Shown: positions 1 to 9,283, counted from the stretch's first letter. The stretch: DNA of 64,000 nt from Pyrinomonadaceae bacterium (GCA_019694395.1 JAIBCC010000009.1:1-64000); one strand, 5' to 3'. Numbers and translations: made by a program. The notes: generated from the sequence alone by a model not told the origin.

Positions 1-2014
1 TATTTTGGCGGTCACGGTAGGAAACCTCAATAAAACTCGCGGGTAAGCCGTCGGCAGTCGTAAAATTTTCGACTTGTCCGGTGTCGGGATTCAGACGGTC
101 AATTCCGCGCCACGAACCAATGTAAATCCGCCCGAATGCGTCCTCGGTCACAGAAGTAGCGGCATTGCTGGTTAATCCATTGGCGGTGGTATATTTGGCA
201 AACTCGAAGTTGTCGTTATTTGATTCGTCAAGCCGCCACAGTCCGTTGTTGGTCGAGGCAATCCAAAGCCTGCCGCGAGAATCAAGAAACAAATCCCAAA
301 TCCAACCTGAAGGTGCGCCTCCCGTTTGGTTCAAAACCCGAAACTCTCCATTGCGGTAGCGAATCAATGAACTAATGCCGTAATCACTGGACACGCCGAT
401 CCAAACATTACCATGGCGGTCTTCGGCAAAAGCCGAGCCAATGCCGGACTGCGACAGACCAACCTGCGAAGTGTAGTCGTGCCAAATATTTGTGGAGCGT
501 TCCCAACGCAAAAGTTGGTTGGCATCTCCAACCGTTGCCATCCAAAAATCGCCGCGAGAATCTTCAAAAAGACGGAACGGCTCAAGCCCTTTCGCACCCG
601 TTTCAAGTTTTTCAAGCGGCGCACGGGCGAGGTTTTCAAAACTTGTGTTATCCGGTGAGCGGAAAAGCCCATAGCCCGTCGGAATCCACCACGCGCCTCG
701 GCTGTCCTGCCGGACTGTTTTCTGCCAACCCCAACCGTGATAATCCACATAATCAGGCAATTTTAGTTTGAGGAGAGAAAAATTGTCGCTGTTAAATCTG
801 CTGATAACCCGATCAACTTTTGGATAAGCAGTGGCAAATAATTCTCCATTTGAATTTTCAAAAATCGTGTTTATATGGTCATCATTTAACCCGTCTGTTG
901 CGTTGTAAGTGGTAAAGCCGTAACGGGCAATTTTCTTTGCTCCGCAGGGCGAACCCGTCCATAAATTTCCGTCCTTGTCTTCGGCAAGCGTCAGAATGCT
1001 ATCGCACAAATCGTTTTTCGCTGTGTAAGTTTTGCAAACTGACTCAGAATTCTCACCCTGCCAACGGCACAAACCGGGAACTGTTGCCAACCACATCTGA
1101 CCATCACTGGTTTGGAATATGTCCCGGATTCTGTTTGAACCGAGACCGTTTTTCGTTGAATAGCATTTTTTGACCGGACTTTCGATGTCTCCTGCGTCCA
1201 AAACACAGACACCACCCGTGTTATCACTTCGCATCCCCATCCAAATCCGACCATCGCGGTCTTCCATCAAAGCAGTAATTTTGTCATCACCAAACCCATC
1301 TTTATCTTTCACGAACCGCCGAATATTGCCGTCCGGCAACAGACGAAACAAACCGCTTCCGAAAGTGCCGATCCAGAGCGTTCCACGGCGGTCTTGGAGA
1401 ATTGAATTGACGGAAAGTGTTTTCAAATTAGGTTCGGCGATGGCTCTGCCCGCCAATTCCAGAGGATCACCCAATTCGACAGTTTCAAACGTAGTTTTTC
1501 CGCCCTTTTCAACTAATTTATAAAGTCCGTCACTTGTTCCAACCCAAATTTGATTACTTTTGTCTTCAAACAAAGTCAGAATTTTTTCGGCTTTTGGATT
1601 GTCGGGCAAAAGATTAGTGAACAGAGGATTTTCCGTTGAGCCGCGAAGTCCGTGCGGATTGAGCCGCGCCAACCCCGATTCGGTAGCAATGTAAATTGTT
1701 CCGTTTCCGGTTTCGAGAAAATCGTGAACTTCGCGGTTAGGCAAACCATCGGCAACGGTAAAATTCGTTATTCCGATACCATCGAAGCGCGAAATGCCCT
1801 CGCCTGTGCAAAACCATAAAAAGCCGCGCGAATCCTGCTTGATCTTGTCAACATAGTCGCGCAAAAGCCCATCAGCAACCGTGTAAGTTTTTATCGGCAA
1901 TCGTTCTGCATAAATACAATTTGGCGCAACAAAAATCAAAACGCAGAAAATAATCAGCCAAAAAACCTGATCTGTAAAATTTCTGAAGAATTTCTTTTGC
2001 CAGCCGAAAATCAC
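1..2014 (-). CDS. Two-component regulator propeller sensor (partial, C-terminus outside window)
   Basis: The minus-strand frame stays open from a GTG at 2014 to the window edge, giving 671 visible residues. After a hydrophobic signal or anchor (residues ~13-34) come about 13 short repeats with cores such as GFLWFCTGEG, NQIWVGTSDG, GTLWIGTFGSG, GRIWMGMRS and GRLWIASTNNG. These are Reg_prop blades, which fold as two seven-bladed periplasmic propellers. In this family they are normally followed by a Y_Y_Y domain, a membrane span and a kinase or cyclase output; that part would lie beyond base 1. No strong ribosome site precedes the GTG, so the exact start is uncertain. The ligand and output domain cannot be told from this piece. 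Confidence 0.85.
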   Translation of the reverse strand, partial: MIFGWQKKFFRNFTDQVFWLIIFCVLIFVAPNCIYAERLPIKTYTVADGLLRDYVDKIKQDSRGFLWFCTGEGISRFDGIGITNFTVADGLPNREVHDFLETGNGTIYIATESGLARLNPHGLRGSTENPLFTNLLPDNPKAEKILTLFEDKSNQIWVGTSDGLYKLVEKGGKTTFETVELGDPLELAGRAIAEPNLKTLSVNSILQDRRGTLWIGTFGSGLFRLLPDGNIRRFVKDKDGFGDDKITALMEDRDGRIWMGMRSDNTGGVCVLDAGDIESPVKKCYSTKNGLGSNRIRDIFQTSDGQMWLATVPGLCRWQGENSESVCKTYTAKNDLCDSILTLAEDKDGNLWTGSPCGAKKIARYGFTTYNATDGLNDDHINTIFENSNGELFATAYPKVDRVISRFNSDNFSLLKLKLPDYVDYHGWGWQKTVRQDSRGAWWIPTGYGLFRSPDNTSFENLARAPLEKLETGAKGLEPFRLFEDSRGDFWMATVGDANQLLRWERSTNIWHDYTSQVGLSQSGIGSAFAEDRHGNVWIGVSSDYGISSLIRYRNGEFRVLNQTGGAPSGWIWDLFLDSRGRLWIASTNNGLWRLDESNNDNFEFAKYTTANGLTSNAATSVTEDAFGRIYIGSWRGIDRLNPDTGQVENFTTADGLPASFIEVSYRDRQN

Positions 2015-2094
2015 TTTGTTATTACATTTGTTTGCAGATTTATCAGCAAATTATGGCATTTGCAAAATTTATAAACAAGCATTTTTTCGACAAC

Positions 2095-2126
2095 AAAAAA
2101 GCCGTTCCAATCAGAACGACTTTTTT
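2095..2126 (-). terminator. Rho-independent terminator of the subtilase gene
   Basis: A 7 bp stem (GTCGTTC/GGAACGGC region, one G-T wobble on the minus strand) with a 6 nt loop is flanked by A6 and T6. It lies 25 bp beyond the stop of the subtilase gene. The wobble pairs only in the minus-strand transcript, which supports that orientation. Confidence 0.75.
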
Positions 2127-2150
2127 AACTTTTAATTTTTAATTTTTAAC

Positions 2151-3572
2151 TTAATTACCCAATGCTTTAGCCGCATTTAATCTGCCGCCCGTTTCAACTT
2201 TTCCGTTGAGCGAATCAAGTTTATCAACTGATTTCAAAAGTCTTTCACGCAATTTATCAACGCCCATTCGGGGGTCGGTTGAAAGAATCAATGCAGCCAC
2301 ACCGGAAACTTGCGGAGTTGCCATTGAAGTTCCTGACGCTTCACGATAAGAGTCCTTTAACCAGGTTGAAAGAATATCTTTACCCGGTGCAGCAATATGA
2401 ACTGATTTTGCTCCGTAATTAGAAAATCCTGCTAATTGGTCATTGCGGTCAAGTGCGGCAACACTAATTACATTCGGAAGTTTGTAATTTGAAGGATAAT
2501 GCGGACGTTTATCGTTGTCGGTCGAATCATTTCCGGCGGCGGCGATAAATAAAATTCCTTCTTCACCGGCGGCGCGGATTGCATCTTCGAGGGCTTTTGA
2601 ATATTGAGTTGAACCCCAACTGGCACTGATGATGCGGACATTAACGCCATTTCGTTTGCGGTCTATCGCGTAATTAATGGCTTCGATAGCATTTTTGGTC
2701 GAACCGAATCCGCTCCGTCCCAAAAACTTCAAAGGCATAATTTCGACTTGCCAATTGATTCCGGCAATTCCTTTATCATTATCGCCTTCGGCACCGATAA
2801 CACCTGCACAATGTGTTCCGTGACCGTTTTCATCCATCGGATCGCTCAAATTGTCATCCGCATTAAATCCATGTAAATCGTTGACTACGCCGAGCTCATC
2901 ATCTTTATAAGCAGGAACATTGTCAGGGCGAATCCACATATTGGCGGCTAGATCATCGTGTGTGTAGTCAACACCGGTGTCTAAAACTGCAACTACAACT
3001 TTTTTAGTTCCTTTGGTTTTTGCCCAAGCCAAAAGCGCACCAATATCGGCTTTTTGTTTTCCACCGTTTTGACCGACATTATTTAAAGCCCACTGGTCAT
3101 TAAACATCGGATCATTTGGAGCATTAACCGGATTATTGTCACGAATTACCAAATCTTTGGAGCTTTGGCTTTCAGCCGGATCAAGTTTGATCTCAAAATT
3201 CGGTTCGGCATAGTCAACCAAATCATTCATCTGAGCATATTGTTTGGCAACAATTTCCGGGCTGGCATTATCAAGATCATCAATAGCGACCAGACCTCTC
3301 ACATTTTCAATTTCGTCTTCAACTTCGTCGTTGTTTTTACCGGCGATTTTTCTAATGTCGGCTAAACTGACGTTTGGTCTGAATTTAACCAGAACTTCCG
3401 ATTCGCGGTTATTGACCGGACGCTGAACTGCTACGGTTTTGGTCGGAACCGGTTTGTTGATTAAAACCGATCTGTCTTTTGAAATCCAATGGCTGATTTG
3501 TCCGGCAATAGCTGCTAATCCAACTAAAACCGCTGCCAAAATAATGTGAATCCAGATGTTATTTCGATTCAT
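2151..3572 (-). CDS. S8 family serine peptidase (subtilase), membrane-anchored or secreted
   Basis: A 473-residue subtilisin-type protease. It has an N-terminal hydrophobic segment (~residues 7-26), a propeptide region (~58-130; VLVKFRPNV then YAEPNFEIKL) resembling fervidolysin-type prodomains, and a catalytic domain (~155-470). The triad is visible: Asp198 in VVVAVLDTGVDYTHDD, His251 in NGHGTHCAGV and Ser416 in SGTSMATPQVSG. Oxyanion Asn348 is in AAAGNDS. All catalytic residues are intact, so it should be active after export and prodomain removal. It is followed by its own terminator and preceded by a small co-directional gene. No substrate can be inferred. Confidence 0.95.
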   Translation of the reverse strand: MNRNNIWIHIILAAVLVGLAAIAGQISHWISKDRSVLINKPVPTKTVAVQRPVNNRESEVLVKFRPNVSLADIRKIAGKNNDEVEDEIENVRGLVAIDDLDNASPEIVAKQYAQMNDLVDYAEPNFEIKLDPAESQSSKDLVIRDNNPVNAPNDPMFNDQWALNNVGQNGGKQKADIGALLAWAKTKGTKKVVVAVLDTGVDYTHDDLAANMWIRPDNVPAYKDDELGVVNDLHGFNADDNLSDPMDENGHGTHCAGVIGAEGDNDKGIAGINWQVEIMPLKFLGRSGFGSTKNAIEAINYAIDRKRNGVNVRIISASWGSTQYSKALEDAIRAAGEEGILFIAAAGNDSTDNDKRPHYPSNYKLPNVISVAALDRNDQLAGFSNYGAKSVHIAAPGKDILSTWLKDSYREASGTSMATPQVSGVAALILSTDPRMGVDKLRERLLKSVDKLDSLNGKVETGGRLNAAKALGN

Positions 3573-3590
3573 TTTTTTACTCCAAAAACA

Positions 3591-3624
3591 AAAAGCAAAA
3601 TGTCTCTTAGAACATTCTGCTTTT
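3591..3624 (-). terminator. Hairpin terminator after the 94-aa gene
   Basis: Arms 3591-3603 and 3612-3624 form a 12 bp stem with one mismatch and an 8 nt loop. On the minus strand it runs into a T-rich tract. It sits 8 bp past the stop of the small gene at 3632 and just upstream of the subtilase start, separating the two transcription units. Confidence 0.7.
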
Positions 3625-3631
3625 CATTAAT

Positions 3632-3913
3632 TTATGATTCGATGATGTAATTTTTACCTTTAAAATCACGCAATCTGATTTGGTATTTATCTGCCCGATA
3701 CTCATAATTTTTGCCATTGGCGGCTAATTCGATCTGCCACCCGCTGGAAATCATTTGCATCGACATTTCACCTTTCATCGGCACACCAAGCGAGGCATTA
3801 GGAAAATCTTTTTCAGCCACCGAAGCAAGCTGAATATCATTTTCCGCAATCCCTAAGCGATGTGCTAAGTCTGTTTTTGCTCTTTTTACTGCGCTTTCCT
3901 GGCTAAAACTCAC
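3632..3913 (-). CDS. Conserved small protein of unknown function
   Basis: About 93 residues, no signal peptide. The pattern AVKRAKTDLAHRLGI, then ASLGVPMKG, then GWQIELAANGKNYEYRAD resembles a small family I know only as hypothetical, in which an alpha-helical start leads into a (S/T)LG(C/V)P motif and a beta-rich tail. Two GTG codons compete as start. AAGGAG lies only 2 nt before the GTG at 3922 but about 9 nt before the GTG at 3913, so I chose 3913. The function is unknown. Confidence 0.7.
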   Translation of the reverse strand: MSFSQESAVKRAKTDLAHRLGIAENDIQLASVAEKDFPNASLGVPMKGEMSMQMISSGWQIELAANGKNYEYRADKYQIRLRDFKGKNYIIES

Positions 3914-4067
3914 TCTCTGCACTTCTCCTTAAATTTTAGAAGCAACGTAAATTTTGCGCTTCTTTTCGTTATTAGTCAACGAAAAACCATACGACTTCTT
4001 GCAGAAAAAAGTTTTTACTAATTTTTTTTGCAAGAATTAAAGTATGATAAGTCTAATTTTCAAGGCA

Positions 4068-4829
4068 GTAATGAGCAGTAAAAATATGAAGATCTTCGCA
4101 TTGTTTTGCATATTATTTTTTTCGCTTCCAGTTTTAGCTCAAAAAGATTTAGGTTTAATCAGAGGTGTGGTTACGGATGAATTGGGTGTAGTGTTTCCGA
4201 AAGCAAAGGTGAAAATTACTCCAATTATTGACGGCAAACTTATTGAAGAAAAGTCTCGGATTACGGTTGGAGATTATAATGGGGAATTTATTTTTAATAA
4301 TCTTCCGATTGGGCTATATGAAGTAGAGATTACGGTTAGCGGTTTAGGATTTGTTCTCAGAAAGCGGATAAATGTTCAGAAATTTGAATCCTCAAAAAAT
4401 AAAGATAAAGTTGAAATTTATAAATTAGAACCTTGTTCAGATATTTTAGAAGTGACCGATTTAACCACAGAAAATGATAAAGCAGAAATAGTAAAAGAGG
4501 TTATTAAGGATTTTACTTTTAATAAATCTAAGCCTATTCTCTCAACCAAAAACATAAAGGCTTTGTGGCTTGGCGAAGAAAAACAACGATTTATTTTAAT
4601 GTCTCCCTCTGAAATCCAAAATCATGCAGATACAAAAGGCGATTTTGAGTATTATAGTTTGCCAACTTTTGAAGTGAAAGGAAACTGTGTAGCAATTTCC
4701 TGGAGTTACGGCTATGCACAGGGTAAAGATTCAAAAATGCTTTATTTAAGTGGTGAAGGGAGAACTTACGAATTTCGCAAAATTGACGGAAAATGGATTC
4801 AGAAATTATTTAGCAGTTGGGTTTCCTGA
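4068..4829 (+). CDS. Secreted protein with carboxypeptidase-regulatory-like domain
   Basis: About 253 residues with a Sec signal (MKIFALFCILFFSLPVLAQ) and then a carboxypeptidase-regulatory-like beta sandwich (~30-110; RGVVTDELG...FPKAKVKITP...GEFIFNNLPIGLYEVEI). The C-terminal half (~120-253) is unrecognised. I chose the ATG at 4068, which has AAGG five bases upstream; upstream in-frame ATG 4044 is also possible. The gene overlaps the convergent DUF2085 gene by 24 bp. It is probably a cell-surface or periplasmic protein, without an assignable activity. Confidence 0.75.
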   Translation, partial: VMSSKNMKIFALFCILFFSLPVLAQKDLGLIRGVVTDELGVVFPKAKVKITPIIDGKLIEEKSRITVGDYNGEFIFNNLPIGLYEVEITVSGLGFVLRKRINVQKFESSKNKDKVEIYKLEPCSDILEVTDLTTENDKAEIVKEVIKDFTFNKSKPILSTKNIKALWLGEEKQRFILMSPSEIQNHADTKGDFEYYSLPTFEVKGNCVAISWSYGYAQGKDSKMLYLSGEGRTYEFRKIDGKWIQKLFSSWVS

Positions 4830-5354
4830 TTTTTTAAATCTTTGTCGAACAAATTGGTTGATTTCGACTAGTGCCGGAATGATAAAAATTGAACATGTTA
4901 CGCCCAAAATCAATCCTGTGATCAAGCGTGAAAGGTGCGTATTTTTCCAAATATCAAAAATGTCCAAGCCGACATCAATTCCCATCGGAATCATCGCCGC
5001 AAAAAGCCAAAAGCGTGGAAAAGAATCAGTGTTATTCAGCTGGCGGAAAAACGGATAAATTACAAAACCGAAGAAAAATCCCGCATAAAAGCCGAAACAT
5101 CGGGCGCAAACGGCGAATTGATGGTCGTGATAGTGAAATGAGCGCGCCGAAATTTGGTGGCACATATAGCTGAAAAATCTATAAATCGGCTGTGAGATCG
5201 ATTTAATGCCGTTTTCATCAAAAATCGGAGCGGAAACAATCGCCAAAAGCCACAAAAAAGCAACTGTCATTGCAATTGCCCAAACCCAGACGGCTTGACG
5301 TTTTTGCACAGCGATCATATTTTGCGGAATGTAGTTTTCGATTGTTTCAGGCAT
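4806..5354 (-). CDS. DUF2085 family membrane protein
   Basis: A 182-residue polytopic membrane protein with helices near residues 24-42, 85-105, 115-130 and 140-165. It carries the DUF2085 signature: Cys-His-Gln (CHQ, 65-67) followed by Arg-Ser and a CARCFGFYAG motif (83-92). The conserved Cys and His residues suggest a metal or redox role, but none is established. It converges on and overlaps the end of the upstream plus-strand gene by 24 bp. A periodic hairpin lies between it and glpX. Confidence 0.85.
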   Translation of the reverse strand: MPETIENYIPQNMIAVQKRQAVWVWAIAMTVAFLWLLAIVSAPIFDENGIKSISQPIYRFFSYMCHQISARSFHYHDHQFAVCARCFGFYAGFFFGFVIYPFFRQLNNTDSFPRFWLFAAMIPMGIDVGLDIFDIWKNTHLSRLITGLILGVTCSIFIIPALVEINQFVRQRFKKSGNPTAK

Positions 5355-5363
5355 TTTCTACAA

Positions 5364-5453
5364 TTTAACGCAAAGACGCTAAGAAGCAAAGGCGCAAAGA
5401 TGATTAAAATTAAAAACCTTTGCGCCTTTCACACTTTGCGTCCTTGCGTTAAA
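5364..5453. repeat. Periodic hairpin, 'CGCAAAGACG' type
   Basis: An imperfect inverted repeat whose left arm is built of near-repeats of about 8-9 nt (AACGCAAAGACG, AAGCAAAGGCGCAAAG). Its right arm is the complement (TTTGCGCCTTT...CTTTGCGTCCTTGCGTT). It lies between two minus-strand genes. The same word family recurs at 9144, 10400 and 32734. Confidence 0.8.
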
Positions 5454-5459
5454 AAATCT

Positions 5460-6494
5460 TTAAAATCTAATTACTGCATCCGGTCCGCCTTCGACGTGAA
5501 CCGTGTCAACAAAGCGGATATTTTTAGAATCGGTGGTCATTACGAGTGAATGAGTGCGTTTGCCTGCGCCGAAGAAACGAACTCCGCGAAGCAATGCGCC
5601 ATCGGTTACTCCAGTTGCCGCAAAAACGATTTTTTTGCCGGGGGCTAAATCGTTGGTGTCATAGACTTTATTGGGATCGCTGATTCCCATGCTCCGCATC
5701 CTTTCCATAACCTTTTCTTTATTGGGAACTTTTGAAGCATCAACGCCTAATTTTTCGGCTTCAAATACCAAACGTGCTTGGATCTCACCATTCAAACATT
5801 TCAGCGCGGCGGCAGTGATAACTCCTTCGGGTGCACCTCCGATGCCCATCAGAGCGTGAATGTTAGTTCCGGCAACGGCGGCGGAAATTCCGGCTGAAAG
5901 GTCGCCGTCAGAAATTAGACGAATTCTGGCTCCGGTCGCACGAACATCGGAAATTAATTGTTTATGACGCGGACGGTCGAGGCAAATAACAGTCAAATCA
6001 TCAATGTCGCGTCCCAAACGGCGGGCAATATTCTTCAGATTTTCTTTGACCGGCGCATCAATATCAATCGCGCCTCGGCACGAAGGACCGACCACGATTT
6101 TATCCATATAAATATCGGGAGCATTCAAAAGTCCGCCGCGTTCAGCCGCCGCCAGAACCGCAATCGCATTGTTTGCACCAAGCGCACAGAGATTTGTTCC
6201 TTCTAACGGATCAACTGCAATATCAATTTCGGGAAAAGTTTCGCGCACTTCATCATTGAATTCGCCACCACCCACTTCTTCGCCGATATAGAGCATCGGT
6301 GCTTCATCACGTTCACCCTCACCAATCACAATTTTGCCGCGCATCGGAACGGTATCCATCACTTGCCGCATTGCTTCGACTGCAACGTGATCCGAGTGTT
6401 TACGGTCGCCTTGTCCCATTGTTTTTGCCGATTCGATAGCTGCCGCTTCGGTTACTCTCAAAAATTCCAACGCTAATTCGTGTCCTGCTTTCAT
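5460..6494 (-). CDS. glpX: Class II fructose-1,6-bisphosphatase
   Basis: 344 residues, the full family length. GlpX hydrolyses fructose-1,6-bisphosphate to fructose-6-phosphate in gluconeogenesis and can also act on sedoheptulose bisphosphate. Metal and substrate motifs are intact: the GDRKHSD region (29-35), [14 protein letters not shown] (~56-68) and [10 protein letters not shown] (91-100). [10 protein letters not shown] and [12 protein letters not shown] also match the family. It appears to be a single-gene unit. Downstream lies only the periodic hairpin, and upstream a divergent ferredoxin gene 138 bp away. Confidence 0.96.
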   Translation of the reverse strand: MKAGHELALEFLRVTEAAAIESAKTMGQGDRKHSDHVAVEAMRQVMDTVPMRGKIVIGEGERDEAPMLYIGEEVGGGEFNDEVRETFPEIDIAVDPLEGTNLCALGANNAIAVLAAAERGGLLNAPDIYMDKIVVGPSCRGAIDIDAPVKENLKNIARRLGRDIDDLTVICLDRPRHKQLISDVRATGARIRLISDGDLSAGISAAVAGTNIHALMGIGGAPEGVITAAALKCLNGEIQARLVFEAEKLGVDASKVPNKEKVMERMRSMGISDPNKVYDTNDLAPGKKIVFAATGVTDGALLRGVRFFGAGKRTHSLVMTTDSKNIRFVDTVHVEGGPDAVIRF

Positions 6495-6632
6495 AATTTT
6501 TATCGTAAGTAGCTATAATTTATTCTAATGAAGGCATTTTAGCACTTGTCTATCGTGGTTTGACAAGTTATGCTTTCTTTTTGTTCAAATTTATTTCAAA
6601 AATAGATTTTTTAAGGAGACTTTGAGAAAAAA

Positions 6633-6929
6633 ATGGCGTATATCGTAACCGAGCCGTGTGTAGATTGTAAATATACGGATTGTGCGGCAGTTTGCCCGGT
6701 GGAAGCATTCCACGAATTGGAAGATAGACTTTACATTAATCCTGATACTTGTATTGATTGTGATGCTTGCTTGCCGGAATGTCCGGTCGAAGCGATTTAT
6801 GCGGATATGTCCCTGCCAGAAGAATATGCAGAATGGACAGAAAAAAATGCCGAAGCAGAAAATTATCCGATCATCAGCACCAAAAAACCTGCACTTTACG
6901 GACAAAACTGCAAAGGTCAACCCGAATAA
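6633..6929 (+). CDS. fdxA: 7Fe (3Fe-4S/4Fe-4S) ferredoxin
   Basis: 98 residues, close to Azotobacter FdI in its N-terminal two-thirds. Cys9, Cys12, Cys17 and Cys21 (CVDCKYTDCAAVCP) and Cys40, Cys43, Cys46 and Cys50 (CIDCDACLPECP) give the seven-iron cluster pattern, with Cys12 the typical free residue. The acidic tail ends in YGQNCKGQPE. It is a low-potential cytoplasmic electron carrier. AAGGAG stands about 14 nt before the ATG, farther than usual. A hairpin terminator follows. The partner enzyme is not evident in the window. Confidence 0.95.
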   Translation: MAYIVTEPCVDCKYTDCAAVCPVEAFHELEDRLYINPDTCIDCDACLPECPVEAIYADMSLPEEYAEWTEKNAEAENYPIISTKKPALYGQNCKGQPE

Positions 6930-7053
6930 TCAGTTGGCAGTGACAGTAGGCAGTTAGTTGAATTTTGAATAGCAATTCAAGGTTAGGAGCAAACATTGTT
7001 GCCTAACCTTTTATTTTTAAACTGCCTTGTGCCACTGCTACTGACTGCTGATT
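6930..7053. repeat. Nested hairpin with 'GGCAGT' word arms
   Basis: The outer arms are 6930-6957 (CAGTTGGCAGTGACAGTAGG and on) and ~7020-7050 (AACTGCCTTGTGCCACTGC and on). They are degenerate and inverted, with a period near 7 nt. The fdxA terminator is nested inside. The element fills the whole gap between fdxA and the TonB receptor stop. The same word family reappears at 53530. Confidence 0.7.
6981..7014 (+). terminator. Terminator of fdxA
   Basis: GGTTAGG(ag)CAA pairs with TTGCCTAACC, followed by TTTTATTTTT. It lies 51 bp after the fdxA stop. The two-base bulge is the only imperfection. Confidence 0.75.
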
Positions 7054-9114
7054 TCATTTCCAGCGAAATCCAAGACGAAAATTTATCGGTGAACTCACAG
7101 TCCTGATTGGCGTTTTCCCGACTGAATAACGCGAATTGAAAAGGTTTTCCAGACCAATAAAGATTTGCAGATTTTCTTTGAAATTCATTGCGGCAAAAGC
7201 ATCAAGCTGAAAATACGGTTCAAGTTCAAAAGTATTCAAATCATCATCAAATTGCTTGCTCGCGGCGCGTCCCTGCAAGGCAAAACTCCAATCTTTTTTT
7301 GCATAACGGGTTTGAAAAGTTAATTGATGCTGTGAAGTTTGCGGAATTCGTAGATTTTCTAAAGTTCGATTCGCTGGAAACTCAGTCACTTTTGAATCCG
7401 CAAATAAATAGCCTATTGAAAAAGTAAAATTTTCCCAACGCATTTCGTTTTCCAATTCAATTCCGCTTGAATGTGTTTTACCGACATTTTGGCGTTGACG
7501 AGTAATCAAACTTGGAGTTTGGCTCAAAGTCACATTTGAAACCGGATTGGAAACATTCGTCCAAAAGAAATTTCCGCGCAGATAAATGTTTTGTCGGCTG
7601 AAGATCAAACCCGATTCAAAATTGGTGGCTTGTTCCGCTTTCAAATTTTCATTTGCCAATGTCAAAACATTTCCGACACGAAAAGCCCGGTAAAGTTCAT
7701 TCAAACTCGGAGCGCGAAAACTCTTTGAAAATGAGGCAAATAAACCGACGTTTTTCGGTAATTGATACAGCAGAGAAAGTTGCGGACTGAAAGCGTTTTG
7801 GCTTCGTTTGGGAAAAACATTTGTTGCCGTTTGATTTGTCGAAAGCGTCCGCGTTGCGCTCAAAGCCTTAAAATTTTGCCACGCATCAAACCGTAGATTT
7901 CCGACCAAAACAAATTTGCCGATTTTCGCAAAATCTTGAAAATAAACAGCGTAAGTCCTTTCGCGTCCGCCTGAGCCAATCAATGAAGTTGCACGATTAT
8001 TTGCCACGGCAATTTCGTTACTCGCGCCACGAACTTCTTTTGTCTCGAAACCAAGGAGAAAAGTTTGATTTTTGAAAACTGTCGAAAATTGACTCGAAAA
8101 ACCGAAATTTTGTGATGGAACGCGCTGGATTCGATTCAAACTTTCGCTGTTTCGATTAGCCGCAACCGTTGAAAAAATCTGGTCATAAACCTGCGTTCCA
8201 CCGTAAAAATGCCAAGTGAAGTTGGGAGTAGAGAGTTGGGAGTTGGGAGTGGAAAAATCTTTATTTCCACCGATTACAAATTGCCGCAAATGTGTTCGAT
8301 TCGTTTGCAAGCCCGTTCCGTTGGAGCGAACTTCGCCAAAATATGAGGGTTTGACGAAAATTTTGCCGAATTTCTGCAAATCTTTTTCAATTCGTCCACT
8401 GAAATTTGAATTTTTTGAGCCTGCAAATTGATCAACTAATCCGCGTTGTGTTTCGTCAACTGTAATGTAGCCTTTGGTTTGAAAGTTCGAGGCGACAAAA
8501 TCAAACATCCAATCTTTTTGCTTGAAACCGAAAAAGGTTGAGCCGGAAAGTGTTTTTTGTGTTCCGCCAAAAACTTCGGCTGAAAAGGTGAATTTTTCGG
8601 CAGATTTTCGCGGAATTATGTTGATTGTTCCGCTCAAGGCTGAACTCCCATAAAGGCTCGATGCGCCGCCGCGTAAAACTTCAACTCGTTCTATTGCAAT
8701 AGTTGGCACGCGATTCCAGAGAATCCAACCACCAAAAGAATCATTTAACGGAACTCCTTCCAACAAAACCAGAGAACGGCTTGCCCCGCTTGAACCGATT
8801 CCACGAAAAGATGCGCCTTGAGTGGTCGGATTGGCATTGCGGCTGTTTGAACGACGAAACAAACTAAACCCGACAGTTTGACGTAAAACATCGTCAATGA
8901 CGGGCGAAGCATTTGATTTAATTTCTGCATTTGAAAGAGTTACAATGCTGGCAGGAGTTTCTTCCAAACGGGTTTCAGTGCGGTTTGCCGTGACAACAAC
9001 TTCTTCGCGCACGCTCGGCGTAGGTGTCGGCGTTTGCGAGAAAGTTTTGATTGCAAAGATAAAAATGAATAAAATTGCAAATGATTTAGGATGCAAAACG
9101 GAAAAATTGCCCAT
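7054..9114 (-). CDS. TonB-dependent outer-membrane receptor
   Basis: 686 residues with a signal peptide (to about residue 26, FAIKTFSQ), a TonB-box-like EEVVVTA and a plug domain (~40-155) with GVPLNDSFGGW, IERVEVLRGG and LYGSSALSGTINI. A 22-strand-type barrel follows, ending in FRLGFRWK as outer-membrane barrels do. The arrangement is BtuB/siderophore-like, and the ligand is unknown. Residues ~288-300 (QLSTPNF region) are encoded by a short-period repeat at 8216-8253, probably an extracellular-loop insertion. No linked ABC importer is visible. Confidence 0.92.
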   Translation of the reverse strand: MGNFSVLHPKSFAILFIFIFAIKTFSQTPTPTPSVREEVVVTANRTETRLEETPASIVTLSNAEIKSNASPVIDDVLRQTVGFSLFRRSNSRNANPTTQGASFRGIGSSGASRSLVLLEGVPLNDSFGGWILWNRVPTIAIERVEVLRGGASSLYGSSALSGTINIIPRKSAEKFTFSAEVFGGTQKTLSGSTFFGFKQKDWMFDFVASNFQTKGYITVDETQRGLVDQFAGSKNSNFSGRIEKDLQKFGKIFVKPSYFGEVRSNGTGLQTNRTHLRQFVIGGNKDFSTPNSQLSTPNFTWHFYGGTQVYDQIFSTVAANRNSESLNRIQRVPSQNFGFSSQFSTVFKNQTFLLGFETKEVRGASNEIAVANNRATSLIGSGGRERTYAVYFQDFAKIGKFVLVGNLRFDAWQNFKALSATRTLSTNQTATNVFPKRSQNAFSPQLSLLYQLPKNVGLFASFSKSFRAPSLNELYRAFRVGNVLTLANENLKAEQATNFESGLIFSRQNIYLRGNFFWTNVSNPVSNVTLSQTPSLITRQRQNVGKTHSSGIELENEMRWENFTFSIGYLFADSKVTEFPANRTLENLRIPQTSQHQLTFQTRYAKKDWSFALQGRAASKQFDDDLNTFELEPYFQLDAFAAMNFKENLQIFIGLENLFNSRYSVGKTPIRTVSSPINFRLGFRWK
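8216..8253. repeat. Short-period repeat inside the TonB receptor gene
   Basis: Near-tandem copies of GTTGGGAGT/GTAGAGAGT (period about 7-8 nt) lie within the barrel coding region. Read on the minus strand they give the low-complexity peptide STPNSQLSTPN. The words match the intergenic class-2 repeats elsewhere in the window. Confidence 0.65.
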
Positions 9115-9143
9115 TTGAAAATATATTTAACAAGTAAGATTTT

Positions 9144-9272
9144 CAACGCAAAGACGCAAAGATGCAAAGGCGCAAAGATTTTCCGGTAAAAAGGCAAAAA
9201 GTAAAAGTCAAAATTAAAAATAAAATGGTTTTAAAACCTTGCATCTTTGCTACTTTGCGTCTCTGCGTTAAA
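9144..9272. repeat. Periodic hairpin, 'CGCAAAGACG' type
   Basis: The left arm AACGCAAAGACGCAAAGATG continues with GCAAAGGCGCAAAG. The right arm (GCATCTTTGC...CTTTGCGTCTCTGCGTT) is its complement. Between them lies about 60 nt of AT-rich loop. It fills the divergent gap between the TonB receptor and the first glycan-cluster gene, whose ATG follows only 11 bp later. Confidence 0.85.
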
Positions 9273-9283
9273 GTTAAGTTTTT

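Noticed and set aside
6930-7053. Attachment site or integrase target after fdxA
   Set aside because: The inverted words are part of the repeat family and no integrase or tRNA lies nearby.
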